64,000 bases of DNA from contig JAPPCZ010000082.1 in NCBI GenBank assembly GCA_028824685.1, forward strand, positions 1-64,000, read 5' to 3'. Below the pieces are notes generated by a model that worked only from the letters and a program-made list of their open reading frames with translations, searched no databases and was not told where the DNA came from. Origin of the DNA: Candidatus Poribacteria bacterium. GTDB lineage: Bacteria; Poribacteria; WGA-4E; WGA-3G. Position numbers and translations under genes: made by a program. Below are positions 43,895 to 52,134 of the stretch, piece after piece (position 1 is the stretch's first letter; every line of letters starts with the position of its first letter).

Positions 43895-44701
43895 ATGCTG
43901 AATATCAGGCGAGAAACTATTATTTCTTACGCTTTTATTGAGCGGAACTTTAATCTGCTGAAACGATATCTGAATTGGGAAATTCTGTTTTTTAGCTACT
44001 CTATCGTCAACGCGCTAACAATCGGCTTAATTATGGTTGGACGGGGAAGTAGCCAAGATGTGCTTTACCTTGTTATTGGCGCGTTGATATGGGGATTTCT
44101 CTCTATTATGATGCGTGAAGTTAGCGATGCGATTACATGGGAACGATGGGAAGGTACAATTGAATATACCTTCATGGCACCGATTTACCGCATCACGCAT
44201 CTCGTAGGTTCTTGTCTCTTTGCAATCTTATACGGACTGTTGCGGACGGGCTTAGTTTTGGCAATTATGCCACTCTTTTTCGGTGAACATATTGATTTGG
44301 GTAGCGCGAATTGGATCACGATGGGTGTGACCGTTGCTGTTTCAAGTTTATCGTTTATCGGTATCGGTTTGATGGCTGCTATTTTTCCACTGCTCTCACC
44401 CGAAAAAGGACAAGCAGCGACAGGAATACTCCAATCTGTGCTGCTGTTGATTTCCGGTATTTATTATGAGATAGAGGTTTTACCTGACTGGCTTCAACCT
44501 TTCTCAATAATTTCCCCTGCAACCTATACACTTCGATCCATCCGTGCAGCAATGTTGGAAAACGCATCGGTACAAAGCCAAGCAGAAAATCTATTACTAC
44601 TGCTCGTTATCGGAATTGTGCTAATTCCGTTGGGGTTTTGGGTTTTCCATATCGCGGAAAGATATGCTAAACGTGTGGGGCGACTAAAGCGAAGTGGGTA
44701 G
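43895..44701 (+). CDS. ABC-2 type transporter permease
   Basis: 268 residues with six hydrophobic segments. The cytoplasmic coupling segment EVSDAITWERWEGTIEYTFM after the second helix and the late ILQSVLLLISGIYYEIEVLP, PFSIISPATYTLRSIRAA are typical of ABC-2/DrrB-like permeases. It pairs with the ATPase directly upstream (4-base gap, GGAGAAG inside the ATPase end). Substrate unknown: drug, lipid or polysaccharide export are all possible. Confidence 0.92.
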   Translation: MLNIRRETIISYAFIERNFNLLKRYLNWEILFFSYSIVNALTIGLIMVGRGSSQDVLYLVIGALIWGFLSIMMREVSDAITWERWEGTIEYTFMAPIYRITHLVGSCLFAILYGLLRTGLVLAIMPLFFGEHIDLGSANWITMGVTVAVSSLSFIGIGLMAAIFPLLSPEKGQAATGILQSVLLLISGIYYEIEVLPDWLQPFSIISPATYTLRSIRAAMLENASVQSQAENLLLLLVIGIVLIPLGFWVFHIAERYAKRVGRLKRSG

Positions 44702-45012
44702 GATTCATAGGTAAATATAAATAGCTATTCACAGGTAGGTGAGGTTTTCTAACCGCACTATAGGCGTTAATTTAAGGGAATTATCCTATATTTTTTGAGT
44801 TATTTCAGCCCCAGCGGGGCGGTATGTTTATAGCAAAGGTCAACATCCCATATTGAGCCCCATCGGGGCGATATGTATATAGTATGTCGCTCCTACGGAG
44901 CTCAAGAGAAAGCTTGACTTTGCTTTCTATAAACATATTGTTCCTACGGAACTCAAGATTTAATATCGGGTTTACAAAACCCTCCCACAGGCATCGTGAT
45001 CTATCAAGGATA
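44702..45012. repeat. Repeat cluster with GCCCC/GGGGC, GCTCC/GGAGC and GTTCC/GGAAC palindromes
   Basis: Between 44,806 and 44,957 four short palindromes follow one another: GCCCCAGCGGGGC, GCCCCATCGGGGC, GCTCCTACGGAGC and GTTCCTACGGAAC, each followed by a GTATGTTTATAG or ATAAACATA stretch. The stems change by complementary pairs between copies. No gene. Confidence 0.78.
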
Positions 45013-45792
45013 TTACCAAGTATCACGCACACTCACACCTTCATCTGCCAGATAGGTTTTAATGCCCTCAATTGTGAATTCGCCATAGTGTGTGATAGAG
45101 GCGACAATTGCAGCATCGGCATTGCTCTCAACAAAAACATCGCGCAGGTGTTGTGGATTTCCTGCTCCACCAGAAGCAATAACAGGTACTGGCACAATGT
45201 CTGCGATTGCCCCCGTTAACTCCAATTCATAACCTGCCTTCGTGCCATCCGCATCAATGCTATTGACCACAATCTCGCCTGCACCTAAGTCCACACCGCG
45301 AGCAGACCATTCCAGAGCGTCCCAACCGACAGGTTTCCGTCCACCGTCAATATAGATTTCATAGCCGCTTGGAATCTGTTCACTTTTAGAAACCTTTTTC
45401 ACCTGCATGCTTAACACAACACATTGACTACCGAATGCACGCGCGCCTTCAGAGATAATATCGGGATTTCGTACTGCGCCAGAATCTATACTGACCTTTT
45501 CTGCACCAGCAAGCAGGACGCACCGCATATCTTCAAGCGTACGCAACCCACCCCCAACAGAAAACGGGATAAAGATTTCTGCGGCAACAGCAGAGACAAC
45601 ATCAATCATGATGTCGCGCCGTTCATTGCTGGCGGTAATGTCGTAAAAGACGAGTTCGTCTGCACCACCTTCGTAATAAAAACGCGCCATTTCTACAGGG
45701 TCACCTACGTCAACATTGCCTTTGAAAGCGATACCTTTAGTGACCTTTCCAGCACGTACGTCTAAACATGGTATTATTCGTTTTGTTAGCAT
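45013..45792 (-). CDS. hisF: Imidazole glycerol phosphate synthase cyclase subunit HisF
   Basis: 259 residues, normal length. Starts [20 protein letters not shown] (the HisF signature with catalytic Asp11), followed by [20 protein letters not shown], catalytic Asp in [16 protein letters not shown], and PVIASGGAG. It converts PRFAR and ammonia, supplied by HisH, to imidazole glycerol phosphate and AICAR in histidine synthesis. ATG 45792 follows AAAGGAGAATT; two upstream residues-rich codons (MKRRI) are probably not translated. No other his genes are nearby, so the pathway is dispersed in this genome. Confidence 0.96.
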   Translation of the reverse strand: MLTKRIIPCLDVRAGKVTKGIAFKGNVDVGDPVEMARFYYEGGADELVFYDITASNERRDIMIDVVSAVAAEIFIPFSVGGGLRTLEDMRCVLLAGAEKVSIDSGAVRNPDIISEGARAFGSQCVVLSMQVKKVSKSEQIPSGYEIYIDGGRKPVGWDALEWSARGVDLGAGEIVVNSIDADGTKAGYELELTGAIADIVPVPVIASGGAGNPQHLRDVFVESNADAAIVASITHYGEFTIEGIKTYLADEGVSVRDTW

Positions 45793-45867
45793 AATTCTCC
45801 TTTTCAAATTCTACTATCTGAGCAAGTCGCATGGAAAGTATAGAGGTCTGGGAGTTAGATATTACCC

Positions 45868-46935
45868 TTAAAATAAATCATGGAGACGTATACTTTTCAT
45901 TTCACCCCATTGCGTAGGCAATTTTTCCTGCGGAGATACAGACAGTGCACCTTCTACCCAATGCGGTCGAATGTCGTCATATCGATGGCGTGTTAAGCGT
46001 CTGAGTTTACCGGTTGCAATCTCATACCGATAGATGTCATGAAACCGCTTTTCACGCGGCACTTCAAGTAACCCCGCAGAAAAGAGAAATGCCTGACCAT
46101 GATCCATTGAACACAACCCAGAGCCAACCCATTCTCCACCCATTTTCTCATTCACATCAATTTCCTTTTTCGCACCGTTGGGACGCATAATAACGAATCG
46201 TTTTATCGGAAAATCTCCTTGTAGTCCGCCTACTGATTTAAGGAACAGTATCCGCTGTCCACCTGATGACCATTTAGGGTAAACTCTGAACGACAGATGC
46301 TGTCCAGGGTCTTGATCCGGCAAAAAGGGGCGGTGGTTTGTTCCATTTGCTGACATAACCCAAATATTCTTGTTTGCTATGCCGGACCCTCTTAATATGA
46401 ATTTTTCGTAAAGAATTTCTTTCCCATCTGGTGACCAATCAGGAGAAGTAGCGCCGTGCGATTCCTTCCCGCCCGTCACCTGTTTGACTGTATGATCCAC
46501 CAAGTCTATAACATGGATCTCAGTTTCTCCACTCCGGTTGCTTGTAAACGCCAGGTGCCTCCCATCTGGTGACCAAGTCGGCGATCCATTTCTATTCCCT
46601 TGTCCATCATGTGTGAGTTGTTGTTGGTTCGTGCCATCAGCGTTCATAATAAACAGCTGATACTTTTGTATATCTTTCTCAAGGTTCCTCATAAAAGCGA
46701 TTTGGGTGCCGTCTGGCGACCAACGCGGGAAATCCTCCCAAAACTGATTGTCTGTCAATCTGCGGATACCGGTGCCGCCATCGTTCATCACATAAATACT
46801 GCCATTATAGACAAACACGATTTTAGCATTCACGCCGCTTGGGGAAAACAGCACAAACAAGCAAAAGCATACTGTATAGGCAAACATCTGCGAAAGTATA
46901 TATGTTATTTTATCTTTATTTGAAAATTGTCTCAT
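45868..46935 (-). CDS. Exported TolB-like (PD40) beta-propeller protein with tail motif
   Basis: About 355 residues. Signal sequence MFAYTVCFCLFVLFSPSGVN, then six or so WD40-like PD40 repeats of the form PRWSPDGTQIAFMRN, PTWSPDGRHLAFTSNRSGET, PDWSPDGKEILYEKF. This is the TolB C-terminal propeller type without a TolB N-terminal domain. The C-terminus reads SPQEKLPTQWGEMKSIRL, a variant of the tail found on four other exported proteins, here followed by seven more residues. ATG 46935 has AAGGAGTTACAAT upstream; the frame extends to 46983 without a ribosome site. Confidence 0.87.
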   Translation of the reverse strand: MRQFSNKDKITYILSQMFAYTVCFCLFVLFSPSGVNAKIVFVYNGSIYVMNDGGTGIRRLTDNQFWEDFPRWSPDGTQIAFMRNLEKDIQKYQLFIMNADGTNQQQLTHDGQGNRNGSPTWSPDGRHLAFTSNRSGETEIHVIDLVDHTVKQVTGGKESHGATSPDWSPDGKEILYEKFILRGSGIANKNIWVMSANGTNHRPFLPDQDPGQHLSFRVYPKWSSGGQRILFLKSVGGLQGDFPIKRFVIMRPNGAKKEIDVNEKMGGEWVGSGLCSMDHGQAFLFSAGLLEVPREKRFHDIYRYEIATGKLRRLTRHRYDDIRPHWVEGALSVSPQEKLPTQWGEMKSIRLHDLF

Positions 46936-47056
46936 ATTGTAACTCCTTAATACCCTAAGCATATTTGACGGTGAGGCTTGCACGCATCAGCGCGCGAGCC
47001 GGTAAGAAAAGCATAATCCGCTAAATACGTACTTGTAGGTGAGAAGATCACCTATT

Positions 47057-47589
47057 CTACACCGAGAGGCTCGTTCTTGTGGGGAAATGTCTCATCAATT
47101 GATGCCCCCAAAAATCACTTGCATCCCAAACCCCATCTCCATCGTGATCAACTTTCACAGTAAATCCCGATTCTGCTTGGATAGTAATTTCTTGCCAGAC
47201 TATTTCTGAGAGGTCGAAACTGAAACTACGACCTACTCCATAGGTGTCCCAGCCAGCTACCCAACCTTTTTCACCCCAATCCTGGGACGGATTAAACCAA
47301 CGTGGAAAGTCCCCGATTAGCGTGCTCTCAAAGTCGATGTAATAGCGTACAGGCACTTTTCTTGGCCAATCTGGATGATTACCGGAATCGTTAGCAATAT
47401 ATGCGCCATGACTACTACTGACCACTGGGAATGTGTAGGAATATCCTACATAGGCATATCCATATACAAACGTCATGAGCGGAACTTCGCTCATCCGAGC
47501 ATCCGTATCCGAAGATGCGTAGACATCTGTTGTAACAAAACATGTCAATCCTATTAGCCGATGAAGGCTATCAGAACTAAATTTTTCAC
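47057..47589 (-). CDS. Exported protein of unknown function with a probable frameshift in the signal peptide
   Basis: The main frame (about 165 residues from VTTDVYASSD) is soluble and unknown; it contains an EF-hand-like loop KVDHDGDGVWDASDF near the end. The natural start seems to be GTG 47589, behind AAAGGAGAAAATTT, giving MKNLVLIAFIG before a stop. The other frame continues LIGLTCFVTTDVYASS. Joined, the two make a normal signal peptide, so one base appears to be missing near 47,555, by mutation or sequencing error. The upstream ATG 47629 in the main frame gives no signal peptide and has no ribosome site. It does not carry the TTTW tail. Confidence 0.6.
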
Positions 47590-47832
47590 AAATTTTCTCC
47601 TTTTTTGTATTATATCCAAGGAGACGCATCTATTATAGCGCGCCTCCGTTACTGTATAAACAATATACACAGGACTTACGTAAAATCTCATCATATTTTC
47701 AAAAAGTGTATATGATGCTTTTCGTAACTTAAAGACACAAATTAAATTGAAAAGGGTGCATAAAATTGAAAAGGAAAAGAAAAAATTGAGTTTACGCAGT
47801 TAATTTAGATACTTGAATTTGAAAACATTCAG
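47590..47832. other. AT-rich gap, nothing assigned
   Basis: Contains GGACTTACGTAAAATCTCA near 47,674 and a weakly inverted TGAGTTTACGCAGTT near 47,788, reminiscent of worn MITE ends, plus runs of AAAATTGAAAAG. No gene, no clear promoter. Confidence 0.3.
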
Positions 47833-49479
47833 TTAAGTATGAAATTTGTGTTTAAATATATTTAAAATATCATCAAATTCAGTAACTTTTAAGATTTTAT
47901 ACATGCCTGCGAGTGCCAATACGCTGCATACAATCGGCACAAACACATTGGCAATACGTGGAACGATACCCTCAGTACCAAGCAAATCTTGTTCAATAAA
48001 ACCGTTTGTTACCCAACACACAACACCCATTACCGCAGAAGCAATTAAGATTTTGAGTGTCAACGGAACAACTGCCCGAAGTCCTAATTGTCCAACCTTG
48101 CGGCGGAGTAGTAGTAATAAAACCGCACTATTCAGTGTCACAGTCAGCACAGTTGAGAACACCACTGCACGCGGGTCTAAAAAAAGTTCGCGGAAGATAA
48201 ATAGGTAATTGAGATAGATGTTAAGTGCTACCGCACAGACGCTGACGATGACAGGGGCGCGAATATCCTTGTATGCGTAAAATCCATCTGTAACGATTTT
48301 GAGAGTAGAAAATCCGCATAAACCGAATGCATAGACGAACAGAAGTCCTCCTGTTTGAATTGTATCCTCCTCAATAGTGACACCCCATTCAAAGAGAAGT
48401 CTACATATAGGTTCAGATAGCATCATAAGCCCAATTGCGGCAGGAATTGTCACGGTAAGTAAAAGACGGAGCGCATAAGAGAGTGAGTTACAGAAATTCT
48501 CTGTATCTCCTGCGGTTGCGAATTTTGCAAGTTGCGGGAGTGCCACCGTTGAAATTGCAACACCAAAAATCCCAATAGGGAGATGCACAACACGGTATGC
48601 CCTACTAATCCACGTCAACCATCCAGAATCTGAGGTAATAAAGAACGTATTGGTAAATTGATTTACCTGTACCACTGCGACACCTAACACCGCAGGTCCA
48701 ATCAGATGAATAACTTGAAGCACTCTCGGATCTCGCAAACTCAAGAGTGGACGGTACCGAAAACCGACGCGATACATAGACGGTACCTGAATTAGAAATT
48801 GAGCAATCCCCCCGACGATTACACCGACAGCCATACCTGTTACGGGATGAATTCCTGCTAATGGAAATAAATAGTAACCACTTATCCCAATAAGGAGTGA
48901 ACTCAAGTTAAAGAAAGTGGACGCACATGCTGGTATACCGAATTTTCCCTTGCTGTTCAATAACCCCATCGCAATTGCAGCAAGTGAAACAAATAGCAGG
49001 TAGGGAAACATCAACTGGGTGAGATAGATTGCCAGTTCAATTTTACTGGTAAATCCTTGATGCTCGACAGTGTCTAAATCTTTGTCAAAATTGTGTTGTG
49101 CCAAAACATCAACAATGGCAGGCGCAAAAACAATACCTAACCCAGTAATGCCAATTAGGATGAGAGACGTCAAATTAAAGATTCGGTTTGCCAAATTCCA
49201 TGCCGCTTCTTCACCATCTTCGGCTTCTGTCGTTACGAAAGTGGTAATAAAAGCCTTGCTTAAAATACCTTCGCCAAACATATCGCGTAGAAAGTTTGGG
49301 ATGCGGAAAGCGAGGTAGAAAGCATCCGCACTGGTCGTTGAACGAAAGAAATAGCCGATTGCTGTTTCACGAGCAAGTCCCAGTATTCTCGACCCCATCA
49401 CAGCGAGGCTGACTATTCCTGCAGCACGGGTGGCGTTTTGGTTCTGCTCCTCAGCAGATTGTGTTTCATTTTCTTCCAT
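47833..49479 (-). CDS. murJ: Lipid II flippase MurJ
   Basis: 548 residues, fourteen membrane segments in MVF fold. Text VSLAVMGSRILGLARETAIG, FRIPNFLRDMFGEGILSKAF (RxPNxLRxxxxEGxxSxAF, the MurJ fingerprint), then KFGIPACASTFFNLSSLL and RVVHLPIGIFGVAISTVALP. It flips the peptidoglycan precursor lipid II across the inner membrane. The gene is alone on its strand; the TolB-like and unknown exported genes follow after a 240-base gap. Confidence 0.96.
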   Translation of the reverse strand: MEENETQSAEEQNQNATRAAGIVSLAVMGSRILGLARETAIGYFFRSTTSADAFYLAFRIPNFLRDMFGEGILSKAFITTFVTTEAEDGEEAAWNLANRIFNLTSLILIGITGLGIVFAPAIVDVLAQHNFDKDLDTVEHQGFTSKIELAIYLTQLMFPYLLFVSLAAIAMGLLNSKGKFGIPACASTFFNLSSLLIGISGYYLFPLAGIHPVTGMAVGVIVGGIAQFLIQVPSMYRVGFRYRPLLSLRDPRVLQVIHLIGPAVLGVAVVQVNQFTNTFFITSDSGWLTWISRAYRVVHLPIGIFGVAISTVALPQLAKFATAGDTENFCNSLSYALRLLLTVTIPAAIGLMMLSEPICRLLFEWGVTIEEDTIQTGGLLFVYAFGLCGFSTLKIVTDGFYAYKDIRAPVIVSVCAVALNIYLNYLFIFRELFLDPRAVVFSTVLTVTLNSAVLLLLLRRKVGQLGLRAVVPLTLKILIASAVMGVVCWVTNGFIEQDLLGTEGIVPRIANVFVPIVCSVLALAGMYKILKVTEFDDILNIFKHKFHT

Positions 49480-49595
49480 AGTTAGTTTTCAGTTATCAGT
49501 TGTCAGTCATCGGTAACAAATCAAGATTAAAGGTAAATACTATCAGAAGCATTCAATTCTCCAGTAATTTCACATTTTATCATAAGTCTTTTCTT

Positions 49596-49659
49596 GTAGG
49601 AGCGATCTCCGAATCGCGACGAACCTCATTGACAGTCGGGAATCGGAGTTCCCTCCTAC
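49596..49659. repeat. 64-bp double hairpin (BIME-like), copy 2, inverted
   Basis: Starts GTAGGAGCGATCTCCGAATC and ends GTTCCCTCCTAC. Its reverse complement differs from copy 1 at 42,855 in only two central positions (ATCAGTG versus GTCAATG). Both copies are in non-coding DNA 6.7 kb apart. Confidence 0.88.
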
Positions 49660-49760
49660 AATATAATTAATTGGGAGAAACTCGACAATTGAATGGCTCT
49701 GTAAATACTATTTTCAGTAAGTGTTGACAGGTATCAAATTTCTCTTAATTGATTTGATGC

Positions 49761-49787
49761 TTGACATCTTCTCTGAATTCGTATAAA
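49761..49787 (+). promoter_or_regulatory. Probable promoter of the DUF2203 gene
   Basis: TTGACA at 49,761-49,766, a 15-base spacer, TATAAA at 49,782-49,787 (16 bases if ATAAAT is used), 30 bases before ATG 49819. Spacing is slightly short. Confidence 0.5.
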
Positions 49788-49818
49788 TTTATAGCAAGAT
49801 GAACAAGGAGACCTATTC

Positions 49819-50199
49819 ATGCAGGAAAAAAGATATTTTACGGTTGAAGAAGCAAATGAATGCATTCCAGAATTGATTACAGACATTTCGGCACTACTTG
49901 AACTGAAAGAGGAATTGGAAAAACTACACGCCGAACTCACACCGTTCTTAGAGGTCATTCCATCTAACGGCGGCAGTAAAAACGCACTTTTGCTAATGCA
50001 AACCGGAGATCAGTTTAGAGAGATCGTTGAACGTATCCAACGTCTTGGCTGCCATCTCAAAGGACTTGATCCAGTCTTAATTGATTTTCCACACATGCGC
50101 GATGGGAAAGAAGTTTATCTCTGTTGGCGGTTTGGTGAAAAGGAGATTCGTTATTGGCATGAGATTGAGAGCGGTTTTGCAGGAAGAAAGCCTTTGTAA
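49819..50199 (+). CDS. DUF2203 family protein
   Basis: 126 residues. FTVEEANECIPELITDISAL at the N-terminus, central coiled segment, then GCHLKGLDPVLIDFPHMRDG and VYLCWRFGEKEIRYWHEIES, GFAGRKPL: a full match to the DUF2203 pattern (LKD...DFP...VYLCWR.GE..I.YWHE...GF.GR). Function unknown; the family is common in Gram-positive, Planctomycete and Acidobacterial genomes. AAGGAGACC precedes the ATG. It converges head-on with thiD with no space between stop codons. Confidence 0.9.
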   Translation: MQEKRYFTVEEANECIPELITDISALLELKEELEKLHAELTPFLEVIPSNGGSKNALLLMQTGDQFREIVERIQRLGCHLKGLDPVLIDFPHMRDGKEVYLCWRFGEKEIRYWHEIESGFAGRKPL

Positions 50200-50985
50200 T
50201 TAAGTTAAAAAATAGAAATGATTTGTCGGTCCATGTCCTTTGCCGATATCCAATGCGTGTTGAATAGCATTCGTAATATATTTTTTCGCAGCCCGAATTG
50301 CCGCAATTAAATCCTTTCCAAGTGCCAGATGTGTTGCAATCGCAGCGGAGTAGGTACATCCTGTGCCGTGTGTGTTTTTTGTTTCAACCCGTTCCGCGTC
50401 AAAGAAAGACCAATCGTCATTGTAATAAAGCACATCTATCGCCTTTTCATTGTCAAGATGTCCACCTTTGACAAGTACAGCCTGACAACCGAGGTTAGCA
50501 ATAGTTTCTGCTGCTGTTTTTGCATCATCAATGTTTCGGATTTCCTGTTCTGCAAGCAGTTCAGCTTCATAGACGTTTGGTGTGATTACCGTTGCAATCG
50601 GAATTAATGCATGTCTTAGACTGTTAATGGCCTCTGCTTTCAACAGCGGAAACTTACTTTTAGAAATCATTACAGGGTCAACCACAATTGCCTGAGGCGT
50701 ATATTCGCGTAACTTACTTGCCACCGTTTCCACAATCGTTGACGATGAAAGCATTCCTGTTTTGACGCTGGCTACGTCAAAGTCCGAAAAGACTGCATCC
50801 AGTTGTGCTTCAATCAATGGAATTGGCAGATCGAAAGCGTCTGTGACAGCAACCGTATTCTGTGCGGTTACGGAGGTGATAGCGGACATTGCAAAGCCTC
50901 CATTCGCCGAGATCGCTTTAATATCCGCTTGTATCCCAGCACCCCCACCTGAATCTGAACCTGCAATTGTTAAAATCTGTTTCAT
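50200..50985 (-). CDS. thiD: Hydroxymethylpyrimidine/phosphomethylpyrimidine kinase ThiD
   Basis: 261 residues. Ribokinase-fold ThiD signature: [20 protein letters not shown] at the N-terminus, [47 protein letters not shown] and the catalytic [18 protein letters not shown] (GTGC). It phosphorylates HMP twice to HMP-PP for thiamine synthesis in the cytoplasm. No thi neighbours; no TPP riboswitch is visible upstream (51,000-51,060). Start ATG 50985 with GGGGAGAAC. Confidence 0.96.
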   Translation of the reverse strand: MKQILTIAGSDSGGGAGIQADIKAISANGGFAMSAITSVTAQNTVAVTDAFDLPIPLIEAQLDAVFSDFDVASVKTGMLSSSTIVETVASKLREYTPQAIVVDPVMISKSKFPLLKAEAINSLRHALIPIATVITPNVYEAELLAEQEIRNIDDAKTAAETIANLGCQAVLVKGGHLDNEKAIDVLYYNDDWSFFDAERVETKNTHGTGCTYSAAIATHLALGKDLIAAIRAAKKYITNAIQHALDIGKGHGPTNHFYFLT

Positions 50986-51113
50986 GTTCTCCCCTTTTTC
51001 TGTTTAGAAGCCTCTAAGCAGAATCCCCTATTCTACTGTTTTTGGATTCTTCTATAATCACAAATTATATCATTGTTTATTGACATTGTGCAAGTCCTCA
51101 AGTTAAATTCCAC

Positions 51114-51142
51114 TTGATATATGGCAATGTATTTGTTAAAAT
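51114..51142 (+). promoter_or_regulatory. Sigma-70-like promoter of the NHL propeller gene
   Basis: TTGATA at 51,114-51,119, 17-base spacer, TAAAAT at 51,137-51,142; five of six at each box with ideal spacing. The start codon is 33 bases downstream. Confidence 0.7.
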
Positions 51143-51174
51143 GACTCACAATTCATTTAAAATTGGAGACCCTA

Positions 51175-52035
51175 ATGATTTTTGGACAAGGAACGCACCA
51201 GTATACGGTGCAGGAAAATTGGTGGACACTACCAGATGGCTGGGAATTTGGATGGATTCCTGCTGTCGCTGTTGATTCTCAGGACCGCGTCTATGTTTAT
51301 AGCCGCAGCGAACACCCAATGGTAGTTTTTGATCGTGATGGTAATTTCCTAACCTCTTGGGGTGATGACATTCTCAAGGACGCACACGGTATTTTCATTG
51401 ATGCTGAAGATAACATCTACTGTGTTGAACGTGAAACGCACGTTATGCGCAAGTTCACCACGGAAGGTGAACTCTTGATGACACTCGGCACGCCAGATGA
51501 AGCCGGTGCGGAGGGCGAACCCTTCAATCTACCAACGGATTTTGCACTTGGTCCTGATGGTGAGATGTATATTAGTGATGGCTATGGCAACGCACGTGTT
51601 CATAAATATTCACCCGATGGAGAGTTGATTAAGTCTTGGGGAAAGCCTGGAACGGGTCCAGGGGAGTTTGATCTGCCGCACTGTGTTAGAGTTGACCCTC
51701 GCAATCGACTTATGGTGGCGGACAGAAGCAACAATCGGATTCAGTTTTTCACTTTGGATGGAGAATACATTGAGGAATGGGGTGATCTGCTGCAACCCGA
51801 CACGATTTTTATTGACGAAGACGAATTGGTCTATATTGCGGAGCTGGATCAACGAATCTCAATCATGACTTTAGATGGGGAAGTAGTTTCCCAATGGGGT
51901 AGTGAACGCGGTAGTACTGTTCCCGGTGAATTTCTCGCTTGCCCACACGGTATCTGGGTTGATTTGCACGGTGACATTTACGTTGGAGAGGTTCAAGCGG
52001 ACGCAAGGTTACAAAAATACATTAGACAACGATAA
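51175..52035 (+). CDS. NHL-repeat six-bladed beta-propeller protein
   Basis: 286 residues without signal peptide. Five to six NHL repeats: VAVDSQDRVYVYSRSEHPMV, HGIFIDAEDNIYCVE, FALGPDGEMYISDGYGNARV, VRVDPRNRLMVADRSNNRIQ, HGIWVDLHGDIYVGEV. The arrangement resembles peptidyl-alpha-hydroxyglycine lyase propellers and SMP-30-like proteins; no lyase residues can be confirmed. ATG 51175 has TTGGAGACCCTA upstream; the frame 12 bases earlier lacks a site. The promoter lies just upstream, so it is probably a single-gene unit. Substrate unknown. Confidence 0.85.
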   Translation: MIFGQGTHQYTVQENWWTLPDGWEFGWIPAVAVDSQDRVYVYSRSEHPMVVFDRDGNFLTSWGDDILKDAHGIFIDAEDNIYCVERETHVMRKFTTEGELLMTLGTPDEAGAEGEPFNLPTDFALGPDGEMYISDGYGNARVHKYSPDGELIKSWGKPGTGPGEFDLPHCVRVDPRNRLMVADRSNNRIQFFTLDGEYIEEWGDLLQPDTIFIDEDELVYIAELDQRISIMTLDGEVVSQWGSERGSTVPGEFLACPHGIWVDLHGDIYVGEVQADARLQKYIRQR

Positions 52036-52134
52036 GTCATTTCATTTTCTTTAATATAATAAGGTTTAGCCTGATTTAATCTTAAAACATTCGTCACAAA
52101 CGATGTCGCTAATTGATCTGAAGGGTTGACACAA

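Larger units (their letters stand above)
49480..49818. repeat. Gap with BIME-like element and promoter
   Basis: GTTTTCAGTTATCAGTTGTC text at about 49,485-49,512, the 64-bp double hairpin at 49,596-49,659 and a promoter at 49,761-49,787 fill this divergent intergenic region. Nothing else stands out. Confidence 0.6.

Noticed and set aside
47660..47800. MITE bounded by GGACTTACGTAAA and TTTACGCAGTT
   Set aside because: The ends match too poorly and no target duplication can be found.
50986..51060. TPP riboswitch upstream of thiD
   Set aside because: The short region before thiD shows none of the conserved THI-box text (CTGAGA, ACCTGA).
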